From the NCBI RefSeq assembly GCF_001043055.1, contig NZ_JYLF01000007.1, forward strand, positions 124,001-188,000: a DNA stretch of 64,000 bases. The letters are read 5' to 3'. Positions 44,180 through 52,490 of the stretch are shown here, piece by piece; the first letter of the stretch is position 1, and the number at the start of each line of letters is the position of its first letter. The stretch comes from Pseudomonas weihenstephanensis (lineage in GTDB: Bacteria > Pseudomonadota > Gammaproteobacteria > Pseudomonadales > Pseudomonadaceae). The notes beneath the pieces are model-generated. The model was given only the letters and a program-made list of their open reading frames with translations, was not told where the DNA came from and did not search any database. Made by a program: the position numbers and the translations under genes.

Positions 44180-44922
44180 TCGAACTCAAGGGTGTGCACA
44201 AGAGTTTTAGCGGTGTGCCGGTGCTTGAAGGCGTTGACCTGTGCGTTGATCAAGGTGAAGTGGTGTGTTTGATCGGTCCTTCGGGATCGGGTAAGTCGAC
44301 CTTGCTGCGCTGTATCAATGGCCTTGAGAGTTACAGTCAGGGCGACATTCTGGTCAGCGGTCAACGGGTCGACCGTCACGATAAAAGCATTCATTTGTTG
44401 CGCACGCGCGTGGCGATGGTCTTCCAGCGCTTCAATCTGTTTCCGCACCGTACGGCGCTGGAAAACGTGATGGAGGGGCCGATTTACGTCTTGAAAAAAT
44501 CACCGCAAGAGGCGCGTGAGCAGGCGCAAGCCCTGATGGAGAAAGTTGGTCTTGCGCATCGGATGAATGCTTACCCGGATGCACTGTCCGGCGGGCAGCA
44601 ACAGCGTGTGGCGATTGCCCGGGCGTTGGCAATGAACCCGCAAGCGATTTTATTCGATGAGCCGACCTCGGCCCTCGATCCAGAATTGGTGGGTGAGGTG
44701 CTGGCTGTCATGCGGCGCCTGGCCGATGAAGGCATGACCATGATTGTCGTGACCCATGAAATGGGCTTTGCCCGTGACGTCGCCGATAAAGTGTGCTTTT
44801 TGCACAGCGGACAGATCGTGGAGTCAGGCCCTGCGCAAACCGTTCTCAGTGCCCCGCAACATCCGCGCACTCAGGATTTCCTGCGGCGCTTGCTCAATCA
44901 GACGGGTGAGGTGCAACCATGA
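44176..44922 (+). CDS. polar amino-acid-type ABC transporter, ATPase
   Basis: A 248-residue GlnQ/HisP-type ATPase with Walker A GPSGSGKST, Q-loop VFQRFNLFPH, signature LSGGQQQR, Walker B AILFDEPTSALD and the switch His in VTHEMGFA. It overlaps both neighbours by 4 bp. Confidence 0.93.
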   Translation: MIELKGVHKSFSGVPVLEGVDLCVDQGEVVCLIGPSGSGKSTLLRCINGLESYSQGDILVSGQRVDRHDKSIHLLRTRVAMVFQRFNLFPHRTALENVMEGPIYVLKKSPQEAREQAQALMEKVGLAHRMNAYPDALSGGQQQRVAIARALAMNPQAILFDEPTSALDPELVGEVLAVMRRLADEGMTMIVVTHEMGFARDVADKVCFLHSGQIVESGPAQTVLSAPQHPRTQDFLRRLLNQTGEVQP

Positions 44923-46208
44923 AGTCCTCTGCTAGCGGGCAATTGCCGCCCTCACTTTGGTCCTCCACAGCCCGCCCTGGCGCATCAACGCCACCCTTGT
45001 GTGAAAACAAACACGTCGATGTCGCGATTGTCGGTGCCGGTTATACCGGTCTGGTTACGGCACTGCGGTTGGCCGAAGCGGGCGTGAGCGTCTGTGTGCT
45101 TGATGCCGGTGAGCCGGGTTGGGGAGCATCGGGGCGCAACGGCGGCCAAGTGATTCCCGGGCTCAAATACGACCCTGAGGAGCTGATTCAACGCTTCGGT
45201 GAAGAGCGCGGTGAACGAATTATCGAGACCTGCGGGGGGGCTGCTGATGAAGTGTTTTCATTGATCCGCGAATACAGCATTGCCTGTGAAGCCAGTCGCA
45301 AAGGCTGGATTCAACCCGCTGTGTCTGCGGTGTCGATGAAAGCCCTGGAACATCGGGCCAAACAGTGGCAGCAGCGTGGCGTTGCCGCCCAAATACTGGA
45401 TCACGCCGAGGTCAGTCAGCGGCTGGGCACGCAAAATTATTTGGGCGGCTGGGTCGACCCGCGCGCGGGCAGCTTGCACCCGTTGAACTATGTGCGGGGG
45501 TTGGCCAAGTCTGCATTGGGTCGCGGCGTCACGATTCACAGCCAGAGCCGGGTGACTGATTTGCGTCGAATCGGTGCGCAGTGGCAGTTGACCACCGCTC
45601 AAGGCAGTACCGTGAACGCCGAGCGTGTGGTGCTGGCCACCAACGGTTATACCGATGGTTTATGGCCGGGGTTGCGTCAGACCGTGCTGGCGGCCAACAG
45701 TTTTATCATCGCCACCCGTCCGCTGCCGCTTGAGCTGCGCAAAACCATCTTGCCCGGTGGAGAGGTGTGCTCGGATGCGCGGCGTTTGTTGTTGTATTTC
45801 AAGATGGACGCGCAAGGCCGTTTATTGCTCGGCGGTCGTGGACCGTTCGCCGAGCCGACTCGCGCCGGTGACTGGGGGCATTTGGAGCGCTCGTTGGTTA
45901 TGCTGTTCCCGCAATTGGCCGGGGTGCCTATCGAGTACCGCTGGAGCGGGCGTATTGCTCTGAACCAGAGCGTGTTGCCACAGTTGCATGAGCCACAACC
46001 GGGGTTGTCAATTTTGCTGGGTTACAACGGGCGCGGGATCGCCATGTCGACCATGCTCGGCAAGCACCTCGCCGCGCGTGTAGCGGGGGCTGAAAGCGAC
46101 TTCCCGTTCCCGGTCACGCCGATCCGCACCATTCCGTTTCACAGCTTGCAGCGTTTGTACGTGGCAGCAGGAATCACCTACTACCGGATGCTCGACGCCT
46201 TGAATTGA
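44919..46208 (+). CDS. FAD-dependent amine/amino-acid oxidoreductase (PuuB/DAO type)
   Basis: A 429-residue flavoprotein of the D-amino-acid-oxidase fold. The FAD motif VDVAIVGAGYTGLVTALRLAE lies at 33-53, followed by GWGASGRNGGQVIPG, which is characteristic of gamma-glutamylputrescine oxidoreductase-like enzymes. The C-terminal NGRGIAMSTMLGK contacts FAD. It overlaps the ATPase gene (ATGA), so uptake and oxidation of one compound are almost certainly coupled. Likely substrates are N-alkylated amino acids or polyamine derivatives; which one cannot be told. No glutamylpolyamine synthetase is present nearby. Confidence 0.85.
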   Translation: MKSSASGQLPPSLWSSTARPGASTPPLCENKHVDVAIVGAGYTGLVTALRLAEAGVSVCVLDAGEPGWGASGRNGGQVIPGLKYDPEELIQRFGEERGERIIETCGGAADEVFSLIREYSIACEASRKGWIQPAVSAVSMKALEHRAKQWQQRGVAAQILDHAEVSQRLGTQNYLGGWVDPRAGSLHPLNYVRGLAKSALGRGVTIHSQSRVTDLRRIGAQWQLTTAQGSTVNAERVVLATNGYTDGLWPGLRQTVLAANSFIIATRPLPLELRKTILPGGEVCSDARRLLLYFKMDAQGRLLLGGRGPFAEPTRAGDWGHLERSLVMLFPQLAGVPIEYRWSGRIALNQSVLPQLHEPQPGLSILLGYNGRGIAMSTMLGKHLAARVAGAESDFPFPVTPIRTIPFHSLQRLYVAAGITYYRMLDALN

Positions 46209-46220
46209 TGATCACGCCTC

Positions 46221-46250
46221 TGCAAGCCCGCGTGTACACCGGGGCTTGCA
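46221..46250. terminator. hairpin after the importer operon
   Basis: TGCAAGCCC pairs perfectly with GGGCTTGCA around a 12-base loop, 13 bp after the oxidoreductase stop and 13 bp before the end of the convergent lipoprotein gene. It probably serves both strands. Confidence 0.6.
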
Positions 46251-46262
46251 GGTGCGGGCTGA

Positions 46263-46487
46263 TCAATCGTCGGTCTTGATGGTGGCCACGTCATCGGCTT
46301 TGACTTTGATGTGCTTGCCGGCGATGTCGACGAATTCGTAAAAGCCATCCTTGGTTTTGGTTTTCGGCATGTCTTTAGTCAGGTATTGCGTACCGTTTTG
46401 CAGCGTGACCACGCTCGGTGAGGCACAACCGGCCAGAGTTAGCATTGCCACTATGACCATGGGTAAGCCGATAACGTTGATCTTCAT
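46263..46487 (-). CDS. small YgdI/YgdR-like lipoprotein
   Basis: A 74-residue protein with a lipoprotein signal: hydrophobic stretch MVIVAMLT and lipobox LAGC with Cys 21. The mature 54 residues (TLQNGTQYLTKDMPKTKTKD then GFYEFVDIAGKHIKVKADDV) match the DUF903/YgdI-YgdR SH3-like fold. AAGGAG precedes the ATG. Role unknown. Confidence 0.85.
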   Translation of the reverse strand: MKINVIGLPMVIVAMLTLAGCASPSVVTLQNGTQYLTKDMPKTKTKDGFYEFVDIAGKHIKVKADDVATIKTDD

Positions 46488-46518
46488 GCAAGCTCCTTGA
46501 ACATCCGAAAGTAAAGGG

Positions 46519-47421
46519 TTAAGCGCGCCGGGCATCGTGCAACAGCCAGCGCTGGAAAATAACTGCTGCCTCTGACAACGTTTTATGCCGAGAGTGCACC
46601 AAATAGTCAGCATTGCCGCTGATATATTCGTACGCCGCGACCCGCCGCAGTTCGCCGGTATCGATTTTGTCCCGCACCATGAAATCCCACCCCAGGCCAA
46701 CCCCCATTCCTTGCACGATGGCTTGGTACGCCAAGGTGATTTGGTTGAAGGTTGGCCGCTGGGGCGCAGGTGTGTGTTCAATTGCGAAGTGGCGAAACCA
46801 GTCGCGCCAATCTATGCAATTCCAGCCTGATGAGTCCAACTCAATCAGGGGCAGGGCCTGCAAGTCTGACGGTTGCTTGATCTCGGGCAAGTGGACGGCG
46901 GGGCTGACCACCGGGTACACGCATTCGGCAAACAACGGTTGGGCATTCAATGATGACCAATTGCCATTGCCGTACAGAATCGAGAAATCGTAATCCGCTG
47001 TGCTGGATTCGTCCAGACCATTGTTGGCGTGGATGTTGACGGTGATGCCAGGGTGCGCCGTGTTAAATGCCAACAGCCGTGGAAACAACCAAAACTGTGC
47101 CACCGCGTGGGTGCACAACACGGTCACCGCATTGGGTGCATGTTGCACTTTAATGCGATTAACGCTGTGTTGCAGGCGTTCGAGCAGGGTGCTGACCTCG
47201 CCGAACAGGCTGGCCCCGGCGCGGGTCAAACTGACCCCTCGGGGCTGGCGTTCGAACAGCGCCAACTTGAGATGATCCTCAAGGGCACGCATTTGTTTGC
47301 TCACCGCGCTTTGGGTCAGGCACAGCTCGCTGGCGGCTCGGGTAAAGCTGCCATTGCGCCCGACGGCTTCAAAGGTGATGAGCGTGTCCAGCGGCGGTAA
47401 GTGTTTGAGGTATCGGCTCAA
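46519..47421 (-). CDS. LysR-family regulator, GcvA-like, TTG start
   Basis: A 300-residue LysR protein. The helix-turn-helix is at residues 20-40 (RNGSFTRAASELCLTQSAVSKQM region) and a substrate-binding domain fills 90-290. The longest frame starts 65 codons upstream, but that extension is not LysR-like; a TTG with GGAG 5 nt upstream gives the normal family length and N-terminus (LSRYLKHLPPLDTLITFEAV). It is divergent from the DMT transporter, which it may regulate. Confidence 0.85.
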   Translation of the reverse strand: MSRYLKHLPPLDTLITFEAVGRNGSFTRAASELCLTQSAVSKQMRALEDHLKLALFERQPRGVSLTRAGASLFGEVSTLLERLQHSVNRIKVQHAPNAVTVLCTHAVAQFWLFPRLLAFNTAHPGITVNIHANNGLDESSTADYDFSILYGNGNWSSLNAQPLFAECVYPVVSPAVHLPEIKQPSDLQALPLIELDSSGWNCIDWRDWFRHFAIEHTPAPQRPTFNQITLAYQAIVQGMGVGLGWDFMVRDKIDTGELRRVAAYEYISGNADYLVHSRHKTLSEAAVIFQRWLLHDARRA

Positions 47422-47614
47422 GCAAGCTCCTGAGTGACGTAGCCGCTGCCACCGGCAGCGTTCGATGCCGAAGCGATGGTAAGGGGTTCTACAGTTGTGG
47501 ATGGCGTCGTTGTAACGCATTCCGCTAGGGAATGCCAGCATGCCGAATGATCCTTTGTGCATGACGGCGTGCCTGCTTAATCTCCCAACATATTGAACGG
47601 TATGAGAGAGCGAC

Positions 47615-48550
47615 ATGAAACGCGGGATAGTCTATGCGGGCATGGCAGGTGCTGTGTGGGGGCTGGTGTTTCTGGTGCCAAAAATACTTCCTGAGTTCAG
47701 TCCGCTTTTGCTCAGTTGCGGGCGCTTTATCGTGTATGGCGCAGTCTCGCTCCTGCTCATCCTGCCTGATGTCCGCCGTTTGATCACGCAACTGAGCGGG
47801 CGGGATGTGCTGACGCTGCTCAAGCTAGCCCTGTTAGGGAATCTGATTTATTACATGCTGCTGTCAGCTTCGATTCAGGGCGTGGGTATCGCAGTGGCCT
47901 CATTGATTGTCGGGGTGTTGCCCTTGAGCATTACCTGGATGGGGCGCACCGATACCGGGGCAGTGCCGCTTGCGCGGTTGATCTGGCCTTTGCTGTTGGT
48001 TGTGGGCGGCATGTTGTGCATCAACCTTGAGGCATTGTTTGGTGCCGGTGTGCAGCAGCCTTTGGCGGACAACGTGTTGGGGATTGCGTGCGGTATCGGC
48101 GCGTTGGTCTGCTGGACCTGGTTCGCCACCGAGAATGCACGTTTTCTGAAGTGCAGTGCGTTCAGTAGTGGTGAATGGTCGAGCTTGTGGGGCGTTGTGA
48201 CCGGCGTGCTGGGCGCCGTGATCTGGGGCATGGCGAACGCGCTGTCGCTGGACGCCGCACACATCGAGGTCAGCGATCAGCGCTGGCAGATGTTCTGGCT
48301 GATCAACCTGGCGAGCGCGGTGCTGGGCTCCTGGTTTGGCAACAGGATGTGGAACGCCTCTACAAGGCGTCTTCCATTGACGTTAAGCGGGCAACTGATT
48401 GTGTTTGAAACGGTGTTTGCGCTGTTGTATGGCTTTGTCTACCTGCAACGCTGGCCTACGTTACTTGAGGCGCTGGCGGTGACGCTGCTGCTGGGAGGCG
48501 TCAGTTGGGCCGTGCGCTGCCATGCGCCGACCCGCGCGGCTCTGGCGTAA
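47615..48550 (+). CDS. DMT-superfamily (EamA-like) exporter
   Basis: A 311-residue protein with ten hydrophobic helices. The start GMAGAVWGLVFLVPKI is the typical EamA helix 1; the second EamA repeat begins around 155 (GIACGIGALVCWTWFATENA). Members export amino acids or metabolites. It lies 193 bp from the divergent LysR gene. Its stop abuts the stop of the convergent phosphatase gene. Confidence 0.82.
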   Translation: MKRGIVYAGMAGAVWGLVFLVPKILPEFSPLLLSCGRFIVYGAVSLLLILPDVRRLITQLSGRDVLTLLKLALLGNLIYYMLLSASIQGVGIAVASLIVGVLPLSITWMGRTDTGAVPLARLIWPLLLVVGGMLCINLEALFGAGVQQPLADNVLGIACGIGALVCWTWFATENARFLKCSAFSSGEWSSLWGVVTGVLGAVIWGMANALSLDAAHIEVSDQRWQMFWLINLASAVLGSWFGNRMWNASTRRLPLTLSGQLIVFETVFALLYGFVYLQRWPTLLEALAVTLLLGGVSWAVRCHAPTRAALA

Positions 48551-49216
48551 TCAGGTGGGGCAGGCTTTGGCACCGTTATTCAGGCCTTGATGGTCAACAC
48601 GGCTCACCAACGTGGCGTTGCCGTTATGCCAGGTCAGGGTCAGCACATATAAAGAGTCAAAGTCGTTGTTTGCCCAGTCTTCAGTCAGCGACATTTTTTT
48701 ACCCGTTGCCTTGGCTGCAACCGTGTTGATCAATTCGGGCAGGTAGCCATGGGACCAGGCCGTGTAGATGGTTGCGTTGTGGTACTTGTCATCGGTCAGT
48801 TCATCGGCCAGTTGACGGGTGTCATTGGCTGAAAAGGCCAGGTTGATCGGCAAGCCCAATTTAATCGCGCTGGGGTTGATGGTCATCATCGGGCGCACGT
48901 AGCTGTAGGCATCATCGTCGATGCCTTCTTCAACCTGGCGTGAAGGGTTGGCTGCAAACACATAATCCGCTTTGCCATATTTTTGCGGCAGTACCGTGGC
49001 CAGATCGATGGCGCGGTTCAGGCCCTGACAGGTGAGTTGACCAAGCCCGTCGGCCGGTTTTTCGGCGTGGCGCATGAATACCAGGGTTTGCACGCCATCG
49101 GCAGGTTGCGCAAAAGCGTCCTCAACATGGGAGGACAGGCTGACGGCGCCTGCGATCAGTAACAGCGGGATCGCGGCCAGTGCGAGGCGAGGTTTCTTCC
49201 AGGTGAGTGGGATCAT
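48551..49216 (-). CDS. exported histidine-phosphatase-family protein
   Basis: A 221-residue protein (inner ATG) with a membrane/signal segment at 9-28 (PRLALAAIPLLLIAGAVSL) followed by a phosphoglycerate-mutase-like domain. The catalytic motif is LVFMRHAEKP (Arg 49, His 50), and a second His lies in YTAWSHGYLPELI. It lacks a lipobox. An ATG 22 codons upstream is also possible; neither has a strong ribosome site. Substrate unknown. Confidence 0.78.
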   Translation of the reverse strand: MIPLTWKKPRLALAAIPLLLIAGAVSLSSHVEDAFAQPADGVQTLVFMRHAEKPADGLGQLTCQGLNRAIDLATVLPQKYGKADYVFAANPSRQVEEGIDDDAYSYVRPMMTINPSAIKLGLPINLAFSANDTRQLADELTDDKYHNATIYTAWSHGYLPELINTVAAKATGKKMSLTEDWANNDFDSLYVLTLTWHNGNATLVSRVDHQGLNNGAKACPT

Positions 49217-49443
49217 GGGGGGCTTCTGTGTGAATCCGGGCGAGTGCGCTCCTTGCCGTACAAACACCGAAGTGCCCGTCATCCCTGAACAAAGTGTTTA
49301 TTAGACGCCTGTTTTGAGATTGGTTCGTTTGCCCTTTAGTCGCACACGTAACTGAATGCGTCCATTGGTTTGATCTGTGCACTGGTCAGACTGTACTCAA
49401 TTGGCCATCATTCAAGTGTATTCACCTTCATGAGGTTCTCCCG

Positions 49444-50148
49444 ATGCTGCCTGTTGCGCGTAGACGTCCGATCAATCCGCTGCATGTGCGCGTGCGTGCC
49501 TGGCGCGGGCGGGTAGGGTTGGGGCTGGTCGGGAGCCTGTCGGTGCTGGCGGGCATGACTGATGCCATCGGATTCTTGGCCACTGGCGATTTTGTCTCGT
49601 TCATGAGTGGTAACACCACGCGGCTGGCGGTGGCCATCAGTCAGGGCGATCTCAGTTTGATCGTGCGACTGGCCTTTGCGGTACTGGCCTTTATCGTGGG
49701 CAATACGTTGGGTATTTTACTGGGACGCTGGGGCAGACGCCGTGCCTTGCCTTTGATGCTGGGCATCGCCGGATTGCTCTGTGGTGCCGCGTTATTGCCC
49801 TTTGAGTCGCAAGTACCTGCCTTATTGGCTGCGATATTGGCGATGGGCATGCTTAATGCGGCGGTGGAGCAAGTCAACGGGCTGCCGGTCGGGCTGACCT
49901 ACGTGACGGGCGCGTTGTCGCGTTTCGGCCGTGGCCTGGGGCGTTGGCTGCTGGGTGAGCGGCGCAGCGGTTGGCGCGTGCAGTTGGTGCCCTGGAGCGG
50001 CATGTTGATGGGGGCGGTGATCGGCGCAGTGCTCGAAGCGCATTTCGGGGTCAAAGCCTTGCTGTTCAGTGCAGGTTTTGCCGCGTTGCTCGGCGTTGTC
50101 TCGCTGAAAATCCCACGGCGCTGGCAGCGCGATTACATGCCGCGGTAA
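49444..50148 (+). CDS. DUF1275 (YoaK-like) membrane protein
   Basis: A 234-residue protein with six hydrophobic helices. The segment GMTDAIGFLATGDFVSFMSGNTTRLA near 37-63 is the DUF1275 hallmark. Function unknown; it is presumed to be a transporter-like membrane protein. The N-terminus is basic. A GAGG ribosome site lies upstream. Confidence 0.85.
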   Translation: MLPVARRRPINPLHVRVRAWRGRVGLGLVGSLSVLAGMTDAIGFLATGDFVSFMSGNTTRLAVAISQGDLSLIVRLAFAVLAFIVGNTLGILLGRWGRRRALPLMLGIAGLLCGAALLPFESQVPALLAAILAMGMLNAAVEQVNGLPVGLTYVTGALSRFGRGLGRWLLGERRSGWRVQLVPWSGMLMGAVIGAVLEAHFGVKALLFSAGFAALLGVVSLKIPRRWQRDYMPR

Positions 50149-50451
50149 GGGGTTATCTGTCTTCATCGCTGATGGCGACGCGCATTTCTTGACGCAGAAC
50201 TTGAGTGGTAATCGTCTGAGCTTAGATCTGTAGCGTGCGCCCGCAAGTAAATGCTTAAGCCTTGTACGGTCGACGATTAACAAGAGTAAATATCCCGCGG
50301 AAATAATCTGAGGAATAAACAAGTTGATCAGTCAATTCCTACAAAGGATTTGAGCGCAGTTTGTTAAAGTTCAAAACCCTTAAAGGGGGGGCAGTAAATT
50401 CATGCGTGAGGTGTGTCTATCGGTCAGTGGATAGATCAGAGTGAGATCAAT
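50149..50451. other. gap upstream of the fimbrial adhesin gene
   Basis: About 300 bp, AT-richer than its neighbours near 50270-50350. No gene, repeat or clear operator identified; it should contain the adhesin promoter. Confidence 0.4.
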
Positions 50452-51396
50452 ATGAATTATGTGTTGGGCTTGTTGGTGGTGTTGTTCTCTCATGCAGTTA
50501 TTGCGGGGCAGTGTCGAGTTAATGGCGGGCCGTGGTTACATGTTGATAAAAGTAGTATTTCTATAAATGTTCCCATCAAGGCAACACCTGGAGCGGATTC
50601 GATCCGGCTGGATGGTTACCACCTTGAATGCCGATATACCCCAGACGGTAATTCGTCCGGGAATGCCACGGACTATTGGCACACCGTCGATAATGCCCTT
50701 GTGCCGGGTCATAAGTTTGTGGCGTACAAACCGGGCCTAAGCATTAATGGCAACCGCTACTCTGTGCCCGTCAAACGCGGTATTCACATCGTTTCCCTGA
50801 AAAACAATGGCGTGGGTATCGACCTTAAAACGTTTATGTATTTGTCTACTCAAGGGGGGCCAGGCAATCCCATTAGCATCCATAAAGGTGACCTTTTGGG
50901 AACCGTGTATTTAAAACAGACCAATAATACCGGTGCACCGTTGCCACCTACATTTAGGGTTTATCTGTATGCCGCGAACAGTTTGATCATCGAACCTTCC
51001 ACCTGCACAATTAATGCGAACAAAGCGATTGATGTAAATTTCGATAATGTTGATCCGGCGCTCTTGGGGGAAAGCGCAAGCAGTAGCCCTGTGGTTAAAG
51101 GGCTGAGATTGAATTACTCGTGCCCGGATTCGGGCGTGAGCATGCCTGTTACCATCACGTTAAAAGGAGCAGGGGCAGTATTCAATTCTGGGCTGCTTGC
51201 CATGAGTCATATGCAACTGGGCACGGGGTTATTGCGGGGAGGGGTTTTAATAGGGCCGGGCAGTTCTTTTTTGACTCGCATTACCAATAGTGCAGGCAGC
51301 GATGATGTGACATTTGTTTTGGTACGACAGCCGCGCAGCTTCCCGGCGCCGGGGCCATTTACGGGCAGTGGTACTTTGGTGATGGGGGTGCCTTGA
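50452..51396 (+). CDS. orphan two-domain fimbrial adhesin
   Basis: A 314-residue exported protein with signal peptide cleaved near HAVIAG. An N-terminal lectin-like domain (about 18-175) is followed by a C-terminal pilin domain from about 180 (SLIIEPSTCTINANKAIDVNF) with a conserved Cys pair (STCTI and LNYSCPD) typical of classical FimA/FimH-type subunits. It lacks the usual chaperone and usher genes nearby and belongs to a different fimbrial class from the operon at 27-33 kb. The ATG before NYVLGLL gives a proper signal peptide. It may be assembled by a system elsewhere in the genome. Confidence 0.78.
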   Translation: MNYVLGLLVVLFSHAVIAGQCRVNGGPWLHVDKSSISINVPIKATPGADSIRLDGYHLECRYTPDGNSSGNATDYWHTVDNALVPGHKFVAYKPGLSINGNRYSVPVKRGIHIVSLKNNGVGIDLKTFMYLSTQGGPGNPISIHKGDLLGTVYLKQTNNTGAPLPPTFRVYLYAANSLIIEPSTCTINANKAIDVNFDNVDPALLGESASSSPVVKGLRLNYSCPDSGVSMPVTITLKGAGAVFNSGLLAMSHMQLGTGLLRGGVLIGPGSSFLTRITNSAGSDDVTFVLVRQPRSFPAPGPFTGSGTLVMGVP

Positions 51397-51565
51397 CGGG
51401 CAGAAGATACGTTGGCTCGCCTACGCTTTCATGGATCGGCAGGTTTTTATCAACAACACCAACGCTGGATGTTGGCGAGTTGCTTCTGGATCACCGCCCA
51501 AGACTGCAAGGCAAGGGCGGTGAACATATCAAAGAAACGGTTTGCAGCAGAACGCACAAGCAATA

Positions 51566-51895
51566 TTAGCTGTAGCGGTCCACTTTCACGATGTCAGCGT
51601 TTGTCTGTGCCTTTTCCCAGTTAAGGGTCAGGGTTTGCAAAACTTCTGTTATGAACGTTTTATCAGCGGCTGCTTTTTTACCCACATAACCTTGACCGCG
51701 ACGGTACATTTTCAGGTGGGTTCGCAGTGCCGGACGATGCTCTTCAAATGGGGTGTTTTCATGGCAGGCGGTAACAGGTTCAATACGCACTTCACCGGTA
51801 TCGCTCACCCACAAGATGTGGTCGCTCAGGGTGTCTTTTTGGGCAGCGAACAGTCGAGCCAGCTCATTAATAGTCGGTTGATTATTCAGGTTCAT
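51566..51895 (-). CDS. hypothetical protein
   Basis: A 109-residue soluble protein with AAGGAG 6 nt before its ATG. The N-terminal helix (INELARLFAAQKDTLSDHIL) leads into a strand-rich part (ILWVSDTGEVRIEPV) with a helical C-terminus. The even codon use and ribosome site support a real gene. No family recognised. A palindrome lies 106 bp upstream that matches one upstream of selD. Confidence 0.65.
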   Translation of the reverse strand: MNLNNQPTINELARLFAAQKDTLSDHILWVSDTGEVRIEPVTACHENTPFEEHRPALRTHLKMYRRGQGYVGKKAAADKTFITEVLQTLTLNWEKAQTNADIVKVDRYS

Positions 51896-52000
51896 AGCTA
51901 ACTCCTTGACCACTCGTTGATCTGTCTAATTGATTCGCGCAACTGCGTTTGCAGCGCTACGCAGTGTCCATCTAAAGCAGATCCAGCCTTGAGTACGTCC

Positions 52001-52030
52001 CATGTAGTAGTTGACGCTGTCTACTACATA
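52001..52030. repeat. palindrome copy 1 (left)
   Basis: CATGTAGT, 14 bp, ACTACATA, extended to a 9 bp perfect stem (ATGTAGTAG/CTACTACAT). Identical half-sites with the same 14 bp separation recur exactly 300 bp downstream. It lies 106 bp upstream of the leftward gene ending at 51566. Confidence 0.75.
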
Positions 52031-52171
52031 AGCGTTTTTAACGATGAAGCTTAGCGTGAACCCCTATGCCTGGGATGCTTACTGCATCAGCCACAAGCCT
52101 ATTGAGGACGTTTCGCTAGCCTCTGTCGCCTAAAACGCGGACGATCAAGCCAGGTCAGCTTCATCAATTCT

Positions 52172-52299
52172 GCCTTGTGGGCAGTACCTGTCCCGGAACA
52201 GCCCGACGGTTCGTCGAGCGTGCTTACAACGACTTTTTCCAACGCTTCCGGTGGGGAAGACGTCTGCATCATGCAAGGGCGAAAAGCTGTCGTCAATAA
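52172..52299 (+). pseudogene. possible decayed tnpB (IS200/IS605-type) fragment
   Basis: The reading LWAVP in one frame followed, after a frameshift, by ARRFVERAYNDFFQRF in another resembles the TnpB N-terminal pattern W-x-x-V-P...L-D-R-A-Y/F-x-N-F-F. It ends at a stop 2 bp before the right palindrome. Only about 35 residues are readable, so this is a tentative call. Confidence 0.25.
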
Positions 52300-52300
52300 A

Positions 52301-52330
52301 TATGTAGTGATTATTTTGAGGCACTACATG
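52301..52330. repeat. palindrome copy 2 (right)
   Basis: TATGTAGT, 14 bp, ACTACATG: same half-sites and same spacing as copy 1, in inverted relation to it. It ends 160 bp before selD. Confidence 0.75.
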
Positions 52331-52490
52331 CGTGACTTATGAGTCTCTTTTGAGCATGCCGGTCATCCCTCTGGAACCGTTCTTGCTGCGGGTGTGATCG
52401 TGCTTTGTATGGCCCGCGGCAAGGTCTAATGCCTGCGGGCTGGCCCGCTCTGCTAGTATCCGGCGCTTTGATATCTATTAAAGGTGCCCT

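Noticed and set aside
51397..51565. Possible transposase C-terminus on the minus strand (FFDMFTALALQSW region)
   Set aside because: About 35 protein-like residues without a recognisable family or inverted repeats; too little to call a mobile element.
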